A stretch of DNA of 64,000 nt from Bremia lactucae (GCF_004359215.1 NC_090616.1:2718490-2782489); one strand, 5' to 3'. Shown: positions 39,761 to 50,678, counted from the stretch's first letter. The notes: generated by a model not told the origin, from the sequence alone. Program-made: numbers and translations.

Positions 39761-41560
39761 GATGCTGTATCGGTTTGTGCTATGTCGTAAACATGATCGT
39801 GACGCCTCGCATGTCCAGCTCATACCAAGAAATTTTTGGTATTAACACCGCCGCGACGGTGATTTGGTAATCCTCAGTCTAACAGCAAATCATTAGCGAC
39901 AGCAACTGCAGCTTCTCCTGCAGCTTACGAATGCTGCTATCTTGAAGGGAATTCAGAATTCGACGTCAGCAGGTGCCGAGCTGCTGCACTTATTCCTTCC
40001 TCGCCCAGGTCGACGCGAAGCTTTAGACTTCCTCACAATCTCTCCGATACGTCACGGTAAATTAACAAAGTGGAGCCTAATTTTATTATGGTGGAAAGCA
40101 CCATGGACAACGTGGTACAGAATCCGTTGGGAAGTAACGTGGCAAAACCTCCACTCGAGGAACGCACCTGGTATGGTCTTTGTCAGCCGATCTTGTTTCA
40201 CTCAGATACGACATTTCACTTCGAACAAACTCCAAGAGCCACCACCATCAGAGCACATCGACGGTGTCTTGGAATGGTGGTCGAGCCGCAACGAAGCCTT
40301 CGGCTTCATATTTCTTGGGTATTTGGTGTGCGATCGCTTGTGGACTCACCAAGCGTTGGGGATGCTTGGCCATCACAGGACGACTTCGTGCACACATATC
40401 TCGCTTCACGCTTTTGTCGGCGTCACTTGGCCTCCAGATGAAGTGCCTTAAAGTATTCTATTTAGAGGCTACACAAATCGTTCAGCGCCTTGAAGCAACA
40501 TGGCTCATCCTTCAACCTCAGACTCTTCTGCGACCATGCATCCCCTACTTGAGCTCTAGACGCAACGAAAAGGTGTGCTTGATCCACTGATCCCGCGATC
40601 TGCACTTGTTCGTGTCGCATGAACATTACAGCCGCCGACAAAACCTCATCGGATGACGATACACTCGCAGACGGCTGGTCGAGAGCAGATCAAAAAGTAC
40701 TTGAAGTACATCAACTATCTGCGAACGATCCTGCTTCCCGTATTTGAAAACCTGCTATTTCGCCTCGCGTTCCGACTTCTTCCAGTACGCTCGCGGTTTT
40801 AGTTTCTAAAAGAGTCTTACCCACGCATTTGCAATTGCGTTCGTGCTAGATGCGAAGCGTTTGAGACTGAGCAGCACTTGATTTTTGGCTGTACGCTTGC
40901 GAGAGGGTTGTGGCTGCTGGCTTTCGATATGATGGCTCAATTTTATACTCTTCGGCCCGTCTGGCTGGACATCGCTCTCCAAGGACTATGAGTATCCGTC
41001 AGGAATGGAAAAGTGCGGAAGACGTCGTTGCTAACCTGTGGCACGTTCTCCAGGCGGTGACGCTTTTTTTTTTTCACTTCATCTGGTCCGACTAAATCCG
41101 ATGCCTTTCCGATGGGCGCCAGCCGACTCCGACGCTTGCAGCACTGCATGTGGTGCTAATAATGTTTGCGGCGCATATCCGATTCTTACAGCGACGCTTG
41201 TACAAAATAGACCAGCTAAAAGTGCTACAAAATGCACTGCAGGGACTCCGTGTGCAACCACATTGTCGAGCTTTATGGACCATCATCGTAAAAATTACCA
41301 GTGTTCGCACACCGGGTTGAAGAACCTGTTGTTCGTTTGGATGAACATGGGCGGTATCTCGCCCAAACCAACTTACATATTTTGTCGGCCATCCCAACAA
41401 CGGCGCAGCTGCTCCCAGCCTCGGGACCCACAGCCACCAATATTTGGCGCATTCTTTGATCCTAAATGTCTGGGCTCAGCAACGTCGTTTTGAGCTGGAC
41501 CGATTCCATGGCAATGATGCAGGCTGATGGGCTGCGAAAAATAAATGAAATTTTGATAAT
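39761..41560 (+). pseudogene. LINE-2 ORF2 C-terminal region with zf-RVT domain
   Basis: After the RT, pieces run through 39942-40590 (the 169- and 136-codon frames overlap in different phases; the coding phase changes) to the zf-RVT domain near 40745-40930: F-R-L-A-F-R-L-L-P-V-R-S-R-F, a stop, then C-N-C-V-R-A-R-C-E-A-F-E-T-E-Q-H-L-I-F-G-C. The 3' tail to about 41560 includes more coding-like frames. No poly-A tail was seen. Confidence 0.8.
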
Positions 41561-41920
41561 TTCGAAATAACGGGAAAATGCTACGACACGTACACGTGGC
41601 GACTGGCGCGGGGAGTGCGAGCACTACCTTCGTCCCCAACCTATTTGAAGAGGAACATGGGATCGCAGATGCACTGTCATCGTGCCTGAGGCGCGTACGG
41701 GTCCCAGCAGAGGCCGTGTCCGTCCGAAGGGTTGCTCGCGTTGACGCCATCCTGTCGATGTTCTTTTGCTTTTAAAAAGCAAAAGTAAAAAGAAAGCCCA
41801 AAAAACGCTTGCACAATCGGATATTTTCAGAACCATATCAGACAAAGCCAGGTAGATTGACTAGTCCACGTCTATAAAATTAATATAGACAACTTTTAAC
41901 GGAGCTATTCCCCCCCCCCC
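41561..41920. other. No recognisable gene
   Basis: Short frames only. A run of 11 C at 41910-41920 borders the next repeat module. Confidence 0.6.
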
Positions 41921-42168
41921 GCCCTGACTTGAAAGAATGTAATAGTTATAAATTATCGGGTTTGCGATCGCTCCTGATGAATTCGTCGACCTGAGGTATC
42001 TCTTGTGGAGAGTATTTCCCCTGTGTTGTGGCTGTCCCTAGACCGTGTATCTATGTTCTGTTTGTAATTTGGCAAACTTTTTTTATATACCCCTATAGCT
42101 CAGTTGAAAGACGGTCGTATATTTATCGTTAACACAACCTATGCCTACTCGGCTTTGACAAAAATTGT
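41921..42168 (+). repeat. SINE-cluster module A, copy 1
   Basis: It matches 50291-50541 at high identity, from GCCCTGACTTGAAAGAA to CTCGGCTTTGACAAAAAT. Near its end CCCCTATAGCTCAGTTGAAAG (42090-42110) looks like the 5' third of a tRNA (A box) without a matching B box. Confidence 0.88.
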
Positions 42169-42400
42169 GCCACCTCGGCCGGCCACACTCGGTGGACTTA
42201 AACGTGCCACTCAACGTATATCAGGGATATTACACCCTTGATGACTCGGCCTTAGGCCAACAACAATGCTTTCAGCATTCAACGAATCGTTAGTATAATG
42301 AGTATCACTCGACGGAGTACGTGCCGTTCCACTTCTTTTTTCTGAGTCACGGTCAGCAGTGATGATTTTAACATTGGAGTTTATTAACATAAACATTCCA
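42169..42400 (-). pseudogene. Gypsy-1-type linker fragment inserted in the SINE cluster
   Basis: The sequence aligns with 2310-2530 of Gypsy-1 (CGGTGGACTTA, GCCTTAGGCCAACAA, TTTCAGCATTCA and so on). The sister cluster at 50541 lacks it, so it entered after the module formed, or was removed from the sister. No LTR accompanies it. Confidence 0.85.
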
Positions 42401-42555
42401 ATGTGTTTTCTACAACCCATTCTTTTTAATCTTACTTTTCGCTCAGTTTTTTTTATCTCTGATTTAATTCTAGCCATAGGGCTTATCTTTGCTTATCGAT
42501 GATACCCGGGGTTCCAGCGGTATCGGAAAGTCTGCTGCATTTGCTGTTTTTGGTT

Positions 42556-42616
42556 GGCGCGGGGCTAAACCCGTGAACTTTGAGTCGACATGTCGGTGCT
42601 TAACCACTGCGCCAAC
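42556..42616 (-). other. Inverted tRNA-like segment, copy 1
   Basis: On the minus strand GTTGGCGCAGTGGTTAAGC provides an A box and GGGTTTAGCCC stands where a B box should be. It corresponds to 50679-50744, where the B box is better preserved (GGATTCAAACCC). Confidence 0.5.
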
Positions 42617-42627
42617 GTGTGACCCCT

Positions 42628-42779
42628 GCCCCTATAGGTCAGTGGTAGAGCTCTCGCTTCGTAAGCGAAAGGTCGGTGATTCAATTCCACCTGGAGGCTG
42701 CTTCTTGACTTTCAAGCATCAATGCTGCAAAACTGGTCAGCTTTTGATTGGAGGGTTATCTTTGCATATGCCAAAATGA
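42628..42779 (+). repeat. SINE-T copy 2 (3' truncated)
   Basis: The tRNA-Thr-like head (42628-42699) has GGTCAGTGGTAGAG, anticodon CGT in CGC-TTCGTAA-GCG, and GATTCAATTCC. About 80 bp of the SINE-T body follow (TTGACTTTC, AGCATCAATGC, TTGATTGGAGGGT) before the match to copies 1 and 3 ends near 42765. Confidence 0.85.
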
Positions 42780-43900
42780 GTCGTAATGGAGCTATATGGC
42801 TAAAGCTGAGGTAAAAAACCTAAACGGTAAGGAAGACCTTTATAGGACGGATGAAATTAATGGTACGAAACCAACGGTATTCGCCCAATCCTGTGTTAGT
42901 TCCATTCTCACGAATAATGACTGCACCGAGCTGAGTAATTTGCATAGCAAAACAGTGGCCAAGCATATTCTTCTTGTATGCCAACAATGGAAACATCTGG
43001 TCCAAGGACGACGTTAGGCAGAGGAAGTACCCGTCGCGCTATGGCCAGATAGCCCACCCCATCTCCGTCGAAAAGATTTCAGCGAAGCTGAGGCAGATGA
43101 ATGCCCCACCCAGACTTGGGGAGGCAATAGCAGTAGTATCGAACGATCTGTTTAACATGCTTGAAGCCGCTGGACACATCAATGCCGGAGAAATTGGCCT
43201 GGTAAATATACTCCCGCCCGCCAGATGTCTGGGAGCTGTTAACTGGCTTCAACGAGGATACGCAACTCATATGCCATTTGGATAGCATGCGCAACGCAAG
43301 AGTTATCCTCATTGGATGCCATGGCCAGAAGGGAGTGACAATTCTAGGCGACAATTGCTTGGTACGTCGTCTTGCGATCTGGATGTCATGTCAGGAACCG
43401 ATCCACGATATCGAGAGAGGCTTGTTGCCATGATCAATGAGCTGCTGGCGGGCTACCCACGACGTCTCTCAGCAGTGTCCGACCAGCGAACATGGTACTC
43501 ATACGAGTCGGCGGATCCCCAGCGGTCATCGGTTGCCTCAAACTCGAAGACTGTGACGTTGGCTGGGGATCGACGCGCTCGCTTGGGACGCTGAGCTGGG
43601 ACAAGTGGTGCAGCGATTCTCGTCCGAAAGTGATAGCGCTGAGTAGACGCATTCTCGTCCGCTGGCATTGCGGGCGTTACTTGAGACACCTGCAATCACA
43701 CAGCTGGAAGGGAGGGCTGCACAGATGGAGTGCTAGCCGCAGCTTCGTCCGAACCAGCGGTCGCGCTGCTCTCACAAGCGGTCCCGTGTCGAAGATTCAC
43801 AGCCGCGACGCCAAGATCAAGAGTCGGGCTCGGGCTGCCCATCACCCTTACGGGCCCTGGCGACGACCCTCTAGTCTTGACCGACACTGATTAAGTCATT
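42780..43900. other. Coding-like but unrecognised stretch
   Basis: On the minus strand 43354-43079 and 43695-43453 are open for 91 and 80 codons; another phase near 43310-43240 reads E-D-N-S-C-V-A-H-A-I-Q-M-A-Y-E-L. Plus frames 42974-43285 and 43492-43890 are equally open. The composition looks like decayed coding, but I cannot assign a family or even a strand with confidence. Confidence 0.3.
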
Positions 43901-44570
43901 TTTGGCACTTCTGTCGGCCTCGGGTACCGCACCGCGTGATCTTCCGTTTAAGAAATGAGTGGTTAACTACTGAACCACCAAAGTGGCATTGATACCAGGA
44001 CTGGACTTCTTTTCATATATCAAACTGGAAAGTGATAGCTGCTAATTAATGGCGCACATGGATCCGTCATGTTTGATAATACGCCAAAGGCATCATACGC
44101 AGAAAAAGAGGACCTGTAAAACTTAATTCCGACCCGCCGCACCTTAATTTCGTGATAAATTGAAAATATGATTACAACATCTCACCGGAAGTGTGGGGTG
44201 ATGCATGCCGTAAAGAAGCTAGATCAATTGAATCCACCAACTCGAGAGCTGGCTTCAAGTCAAAAATTATCCCGGGTAACTTTAAAGGAAGTGCACTGAG
44301 AACGATGCCGAGTTGGCACGCATAAAGGCACCCAAAGATCGTGAGCGCTTAAGCTGGCTCGTCACAGACCGAAGCAATTATCGTTGCGTCTATCCGTACA
44401 GCCGACGTAGAGAAGCTCGGAAGTGTGCGCTAGACGTACTGTAGACGAAACGCAGAGCTGGCTCAAGAGGTATGGGCGCCCGCTGGCAAAACAGGGCGTC
44501 ATTGCGCACAGTCCACATCAGATGAAGGGTGTCACAACGCGAGACCTGTCATAAGTCGCGGATCACAACT
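43901..44570. other. No recognisable gene
   Basis: No domain, repeat partner or RNA was found in this stretch. Confidence 0.5.
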
Positions 44571-44950
44571 TCATGCTCCTGCCAAGCCTGCGTAAGACCT
44601 GGCGGTCGCCGAAGGGCAATATCTAGCCACGATGGGATGGCAGCGAAAAAATCGACCAGTCGCGAAATTGGATTGACCACAAGTCAGCTGGAAGGGCACA
44701 CTCAAAAAATAAGTGCCTCTCTGATTTAACTGCATGGCATCCACCCCGGACGCAAAGATGATGTTGGGATGCGCGTCACGAAGAAATGTGAAACGCGAGC
44801 GCACCGGCAAAAGCCGAAAGGCAAGGACAAACTGCAAGTCCGCATAGATTGGAGACCGAACAGGATGTCCAAGAACTTATCTGTCTCACCCCGTTGTAGC
44901 ACCTTGAATCCAGGAAAACATGGAGAGGTGCTACGTCTGTTAAAGGGCAT
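44571..44950 (-). pseudogene. LINE-1 zf-RVT domain
   Basis: The frame 44837-44571 begins L-A-F-R-L-L-P-V-R-S-R-F-T-F-L-R-D-A-H-P, the same entry as in LINE-2 and LINE-3. The following Cys/His pattern is largely mutated. Confidence 0.8.
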
Positions 44951-45005
44951 AAGACGCTCTTGGCAAGATTAAGCTTGGCTCCGGAGCCTTCACAGTAAAA
45001 TTAAA

Positions 45006-45716
45006 CTAGATCAAGCTGCGCCTGAACACCTGAGAGCGAGCTGGATAGCAACGTGGGATCATCCGCAAAGAAGACACTGGTGGCAGTGTGGTCGTTGGAA
45101 AGACATACACCAAGCTCCTCATGCTGCCGGAGCAGGTAACCAAGGGGTTCCATGACCATGACAAATAGCAGTGCTGATAGCGAGCGCGCCTTGTTTGAAT
45201 CCTCGGGTGGGAAAGAAAGGAGATTGAAGTGGCCATTGAATAGGAGGTCTTATTCAGTAAGTAAAGTCGCCTCCGCAACCCGTGCGATCAAGCACTTGAA
45301 ACATTTAGCTCCACTCGACCCGGTCAAACTCTTTATCAAAGCCGAGAAACATGGCGTAGGCGGCCTCATCGAGTTCGGTCACCAGATCTTGTATACCAGC
45401 GAGAAACCTCACGTGGTGATGAAGAGACCAACGCTTGACAAAACCTTCTGGTCATCATGAATAAGATGTGGAAGAAAAGCTGAAGACGGTACGTCAGCAC
45501 CTTGGACAACGCATTGACATCTACACCAATCAGCGAGATTTGTCTGAAGCTGTTGGGGCCATTACGCGAACCCTTTTTGAGTAACATGCACAGAGCTGAC
45601 TTGCGTTGAGAAGGGAGGAGCTCATCACGTGTCAGCTGGTGGTTGAACACAATGCATAGGCATTCACCAAATATATCGAGTGCAATTTGGTAAGAAACAG
45701 CAGTGAGGCCATCCAT
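45006..45716 (-). pseudogene. LINE-1 reverse transcriptase
   Basis: The 116-codon frame (45716-45366) starts M-D-G-L-T-A, matching the conserved G-M-D-G block, and has L-L-K-K-G-S-R-N-G-P-N-S-F-R-Q-I-S-L and L-S-K-V-L-T-Y-R-L-Q. Motif A lies near 45345-45300 in another phase. F-F-A-D-D-P-T-L-L is read at about 45074-45048, so catalytic aspartates are present. Frames shift between blocks. Confidence 0.87.
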
Positions 45717-46354
45717 GCCTAGGCAAACTTAGCATGTGCTTTAGTGCTTCAGCGAAGTCAGCACCAGCAATGGGAGCATTAAGAATAGCTTGGTCAGCAC
45801 CGGAGAGACGTTTATCAATCGTTGCCAGCAGCACCTCTCGGCTGGAGTGGCCGGTGGGTGGTAATGATCCGGCAAGACTAGCCGCATCACCCATGATTGA
45901 GCCCTAGTGTGCCCGAAACCTGGCTGAGATGTCCGCCGGGTTGCTCATAGATGGAGCTATCAGGAGTCCGAACTTCTTCGATGCGGATCAAGCAGACGAA
46001 AGAAAAAATGAGAAGAAGTTTCGGAATTCTGAATGTGAAAGTCGGAAGCCGAGTCTTTCTTATAGCAACTAGATCGGTGCGCACAGTCCCGGTATGTCTC
46101 AAGTGCAGCATGAAACACCGATTGGGAGATACCATCGCTCTAGGAGCAATTAAATAAGGCTGCTTGGTCGGGCGTCGCACGCGCATCCACCAGCGCACCT
46201 TCCTGTTGCCGCCGCATGATGCCGCTGAAGCCGAATGGGTTTCTTACATTGTTCCCATGCTTATTCCGGATTGGATGCAATGCGAGGATTTTTAAGCGCC
46301 TGCTGTACAGCACCGCGGATGACATCGAACACGTCGAGATACTGTATAAGATAT

Positions 46355-47186
46355 TCAGGAAATCGCCAGTACCCATATCCTTGGGGCTGAGCTAAGGACT
46401 TCAATGTTACTGTGTGCCAAATGGTCACCAGCGCCCTTTGGATCAAAGTAGGTCGAATCCCCGTATAACGCGTTGCAAAAATCCGTCGATAATAGAGCGT
46501 AGTCCAGCCGGTTCAGTCGTGGCTGTGGACAAGTGTACAGGCGCCTTCTTGAGTGATGAATGTGCCAGGCGTCGACGACTCTTAACTGACCCAGCCAGTC
46601 CATACACGCGCTGCGGCCTGGACGAGTGACCAATCGTGGCTGTGCCGAGTTAAGGCTAGGATTAAGTGTTCAAGTCACCGAGGATAATGTGCGTCGTATG
46701 ATCTTCAAAGCTATTGACAGGGAGACGATTAAAAAATACAGCTTTGTCGTGAGCTTCCGCCGGTGAGTATACGTTGTTGACGTACACTGGGGTACTATTG
46801 ACCACTACTCGGACGACGAGATAGCGATCCGGGGCAGTCAATTCACGAAGTTCTGCTGCCGTGTCAAAACCTGGAAAATCGGGTCAGAAAAGAGTAAGGA
46901 CGCCTTCAGACCGGTGCATCGTCCGCGATGTGCTGACTGCGCCTGGATCGCTAACGAGTATTTTATGCGTGAATCAAGTGTGAAGGTTAAACTGGAAGAT
47001 GGACAGGTGGTGATTATCAGGGAGCTTGGTCTCCTGGATGCAGGAAAAGCTTAATTGGGAGAGCAGGTGTTCGCTCTTCTTGATACCGTTCGTATTGACG
47101 GTAAGCAAAGTGAAATTCTGCCACACGACCGCAGTCAAATCCATTCGTGCAACCACCTTAGCGGCGTGTTGAAAGCGGCCTGCCAC
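46355..47186 (-). pseudogene. LINE-1 apurinic-type endonuclease
   Basis: The start reads L-L-T-V-N-T-N-G-I-K-K-S-E and S-C-I-Q-E-T-K-L-P-D (47110-47030), the N-G and Q-E-T-K motifs of the exonuclease/endonuclease/phosphatase fold with the metal-binding Glu. The C-terminal part (46633-46355) has N-R-L-D-Y-A-L-L-S and G-D-H-L-A-H, near the catalytic D-H. The middle is frame-shifted. It nicks target DNA to prime reverse transcription. Confidence 0.82.
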
Positions 47187-47812
47187 AAGGACCGGCCGGT
47201 CCTCCGATTTTTAAAGCTGAAGCACCTCCTCGTTCTCAGGGAAGAAGCGTCCGCAGCCGCAGTCACGAAGATTTTCGAGGCCATCGAGCATTTCTCCTTG
47301 CCATTGACTTGCTTCTAGATCGTGATGCATTGTATGCCGATGGGTGAGCGAAGAAGGACCAGAAGCATGTTGGGGTGGAGAAGACGGAGGTTGTGTGCCG
47401 GTATCCAGGGAACCGATCAACCTGTTAATCGTTGGAGCCAGTAGTCCTTCTTAAACATCGGAGGCGCTGTGCACATCAACATCCGCGCAAAAAGCGATGG
47501 TGCTCTGGTTGTGCGTACGATAGTAGCTAGAGCGGGGTTCGCATACCGTCTCTTTAGTGCACTGAAGCACACCATCGCGTGTCTTGGGCACCGTTGCTGC
47601 CGAAGAAATTTACTCATCTACGAGCAAACGTGGTGGAGTCGGTAGAAGCAGCCACGATTTATTATGTGGAGCTGTGCCATTAGTGACGTTGGGGCTGATC
47701 TCACGCATCTCTCGCAGAAGTGCAGTTTTGAACGACAAAGGAGCCCTGACGGAGCTCGTGTAAGTCAGCGAATCAGGATTATTAGACGTATGAAGCGACT
47801 TCTGTATGCCGC

Positions 47813-49030
47813 TCACCATGGCGTCCGCTGCAGCAAAACAGCCGGGAAAGTAAGGAGCTGAAGATTAGCCGTCTTCTCTGCCGCTATTATCTCGCTGATG
47901 ATCTCCTTGATTGGAGTAGGCACCTTGGATTTCACCACCTCGGTGTGGTTTTTGGTAAGAAAGTGGCTAACTTCCTTTATTGCAGTCAGGTCGCGAGGAG
48001 AGTGAACCTTTTGCGGTACGGTCTGGTGCCGTGGGATTTCCACTTCATCGACCTTCGCTGGGCAGCAATCAAACTCGACTCCCACACTGCCTAGAATGTC
48101 AAAATTGTTGCTTGTTGTGAGACCAGCGAAAGGCTTTAGACGAGACTTCATCAACATGTTGGCAAAATCATCATCCGCGCGAGAACGTTTGCCCTTGCGC
48201 TTGCCTTCGGTCACACGAGCCAATGCAGATTCAGTAGCCGGGACGGTTTGTGGTGGGGGCATAAGGAGCTGAGAGTTATTCAAACTGCTTGGAGGCGACA
48301 CTACCTGTAATTTCGCAGTGTCTAGAAATAATTCACTGGGCGTTGTATTCCCAGGAGGCTGCAGCAGGGACTACCCAGATATCGTGGATGCACCAGCACG
48401 AATAGATCTCTGTTACGAAGTCTCTAACCAGCCAGTGCGTACCACAACAGCAAATGAAGGGTGAGGTGCACTGGCACTCGGCATGGTAGAAGGAGTCGAA
48501 GACCGTGGGGCAGCAGTTGCCTTGAGGTCGAGTGCATGGATAGAACGGTGCCCGTACGCCAGTGTATGAGCCGGGAATGGCGAATTTTTTTGCGAGAACC
48601 GGGTAGACCCTGCCATCGAACACAAGTTGATGGCAGGCGGTTCCACTCACAACAAGTTTGGGTAGGCAATGGCTTGACCGGAAGTTCATATGCCAGGTGG
48701 CGGTAATAAAGACCGCATCCAAATTCACATCACGAAAAGTGCCATAAAGCGGCTGTGCTCCAAGTTCAAAGAAGGTTGCAGTATGAGGTCTGCGTCAAAG
48801 TCACTATCGACGCTCGACACATCGAGGAAGAAGCGTTCGGCGAGAATGTCAAAGTCGCCGAAATGATATTTGCCGCCAAGGATCTTAACTGCTTGGTCGG
48901 CTAGACTTTGGCATGCGTCTCGAGTCTTCACCTTGACCCGGAGGTTTCCGCCAGGCGTCTTAGTTAGCTGAACGAGTTTATGTAGTTCAATTTGCTGGCT
49001 AACGATGGGGTTGCCATGGTCCTTCAGCAA
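47813..49030 (-). pseudogene. LINE-1 ORF1
   Basis: Three frames in sequence: 49030-48725 (V-K-I-L-G-G-K-Y-H-F-G-D-F-D-I-L-A-E-R-F-F-L-D), 48728-48333 (T-W-H-M-N-F-R-S-S-H-C-L-P-K-L, G-T-A-C-H-Q-L-V-F-D-G) and 48301-47813, a 162-codon frame with a basic K-R-K-G-K-R stretch and a helical C-terminus. I saw no CCHC knuckle in good order. ORF1 proteins bind LINE RNA. The assignment rests on position and on resemblance to oomycete LINE ORF1. Confidence 0.6.
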
Positions 49031-49373
49031 CGATGCAAGGATTTTGCTCGGCGGGAACGCTGAAATGCCTGGCCAGTCTCAATGACCATGACAAAGCGCC
49101 CCCGAGGCAAAACATTCGAGCGAGCGCGGCCAATGGAGGCGGCAAGCTGACTCCAGTCGCCACCGGATGCATAAAGGGCCTCGATGGCTTAAATGTTCAC
49201 AGCCTTGGGCCGAGGCATCTCGACACGTGGCGAGGCGGATGCTCCAACGGTGTCACGACGGATCACCGTTGAGCGCTGGAGCAAGGCACGAAGCGTCGAC
49301 GTACGCGAGGATTCGTGTGCAGTCGACCGTGTGTCATCAGCAGCAGAGAAACGCGCAGCCCTAGCATGGGTGA

Positions 49374-49688
49374 GTGGAGTGTCTTGGCGTAGAAAGTGTC
49401 AGACAGCCCATCCTCGCCAGGATCCAGTAGAGTATGTGGCTGGTGCACAAACGGTGCACGCTGCTGCACGACCATACCATCGCCAAATTCCGAAGACAAC
49501 TCAGCGGATCCGGATTCACAGGAACTAGTAGACAGTAGATTCGAGGATCCGGATCCGCTGAGTTGTCTTCGGAATTTGGCGATGGTATGGTCGTGCAGCA
49601 GCGTGCACCGTTTGTGCACCAGCCACATACTCTACTAAATCCTGGCGAGGATGGGCTGTCTGACACTTTCTACGCCAAGACACTCCAC
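49374..49688. repeat. 142-bp inverted repeat with 31-bp spacer
   Basis: Arms 49374-49515 and 49547-49688 are reverse complements with no indels; I found only two mismatches. The left arm continues the LINE-1 5' region; the right arm ends 14 bp before the tRNA-Ser candidate. Frames on both strands read the same peptide because of the symmetry. Confidence 0.97.
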
Positions 49689-49702
49689 CCGTCCTTCAAA
49701 GT

Positions 49703-49783
49703 GACAGCTTGGCCGAGTGGTAAAGACGTTTGCCTGCTTGGCTAATGGGGCCACCCACGTGGGCTCGAATCTCACGGCTGTCG
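49703..49783 (+). tRNA. tRNA-Ser(GCT) candidate
   Basis: The 81-base segment folds as a class II tRNA. The acceptor GACAGCT pairs with GGCTGTC (one G-T). The A box is TGGCCGAGTGG (49710-49720). The anticodon loop CTGCTTG gives GCT, reading AGC/AGT codons. A long variable arm follows. The T arm is GTGGG-CTCGAAT-CTCAC, and TTTT follows at 49784-49787. The anticodon stem has one mismatch and the B box two changes from consensus, so it may be a weak gene or a pseudogene. Confidence 0.75.
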
Positions 49784-49942
49784 TTTTCCGTTGTGTCATG
49801 CCGCATTATAAAGTCCTTAACGTTCGCTCGGCAGGTCTGTTAGGAATGAAAGGAGCGTGCCTTCGCGTGGGTATACAGCTGGAATGCTGCCTGGGGTACG
49901 ATTATCCTAAAAAAGTAGTTCTGGATGAGTCGTCTAAGAATC

Positions 49943-49951
49943 ATATATATA
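49943..49951 (+). promoter_or_regulatory. TATA box of the U6 candidate
   Basis: ATATATATA lies about 30 bp upstream of the U6 5' end (49976), the spacing of type 3 Pol III promoters. Confidence 0.55.
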
Positions 49952-49975
49952 GGCGGAAAATGGATTTAGGGAAGG

Positions 49976-50077
49976 AACCACATCGGTGGTCATTCGTAAG
50001 AATTAGAACGATACAGAGAAGATTAGCATGGCCCCTGCGCAAGGATAATACGCACTATCGAGAGGTATCGCACTTTT
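49976..50077 (+). ncRNA. U6: U6 spliceosomal RNA
   Basis: The core at 50005-50054 carries the invariant GAACGATACAGAGAAGATT, including the ACAGAGA box that contacts the 5' splice site, then AGCATGGCCCCTGCGCAAGG with the AGC triad. Before it ACCAC-ATCG-GTGGT (49978-49991) forms the 5' stem-loop. A TTTT terminator closes it at 50074-50077. The usual GATGACACGC after the core reads GATAATACGC here, two changes in a conserved segment. U6 forms the catalytic centre of the spliceosome with U2. Confidence 0.85.
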
Positions 50078-50218
50078 CATTCCATGCCTGTTATTCGAAT
50101 ACTTGTCTCGTGGCACGGTCGCACAGAGAGGAAACTCGCTCAGGAGACGACGGCGTTGATGCTTTATCTTGCACAGTTCTCCTCTGGAAAAGTAATAGAA
50201 GTACTGGGAAAACTTTTG

Positions 50219-50291
50219 ACTTGAGGGGAGAGGGTATCCTACCCCCGACCGCTGGGTCCGGAATCCAGCGCTCTACTACTGAGCTATTTTC
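50219..50291 (-). other. Degenerate tRNA-like segment, minus strand
   Basis: On the minus strand TAGCTCAGTAGTAGAGC gives a good D arm and A box; an anticodon-like arm CTGGA-TTCCGGA-CCCAG follows, then GGGTAGGATACCC where the T arm should be. The T loop is mutated and the acceptor does not close at the right distance. I read it as a tRNA-derived relic at the edge of module A. Confidence 0.4.
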
Positions 50292-50541
50292 CCGCCCTGA
50301 CTTGAAAGAAAGTAATAGTTATAAATTATCGGGTTTGCGATCGCTCCTGATGAATTCGTCGACCTGAGGTAGCTCTTGTGGAGAGTATTTCCCCTGTGTT
50401 GTGGCTGTCCCTAGACCGTATATCTATGTTCTGTTTGTAATTTAGCAAACTTTTTTTATATGCCCCTATAGCTCAGTTGAAAGACGGTCGTATATTTATC
50501 GTTCACACAACCTATGCCTACTCGGCTTTAGCAAAAATACT
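50291..50541 (+). repeat. SINE-cluster module A, copy 2
   Basis: It matches 41921-42168. It is followed, after a short spacer, by the same inverted tRNA-like segment and SINE-T head as in the first cluster, without the Gypsy fragment. Confidence 0.88.
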
Positions 50542-50678
50542 CTACAACTCATCCGTTTCAATCGGATTTTCTTTCAGTCTTTAATTCTGTTTTTATCTAG
50601 CCCTGGAGCTTATCTGTGCTTTACGATACCCGGGATCTCAGAGGTATCGGAAAGTCTACTGCATTTGCTGCTTTGATT

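Larger units (their letters stand above)
44571..49373 (-). mobile_element. LINE-1 relic, minus strand, ORF1 to zf-RVT
   Basis: Reading down the minus strand: ORF1-like frames (49030-47813), an endonuclease (47186-46355), RT (45716-45006) and zf-RVT (44950-44571). This is the order of a two-ORF LINE. Between the F-A-D-D box (about 45060) and zf-RVT (44830) only about 230 bp remain, against well over 1 kb in LINE-2, so the end of RT is deleted. All parts carry stops or shifts. Confidence 0.85.

Noticed and set aside
50219..50291. A tRNA-Arg(CCG) gene on the minus strand
   Set aside because: D arm and A box are good, but the T loop is mutated and the acceptor arms do not close at the right distance.
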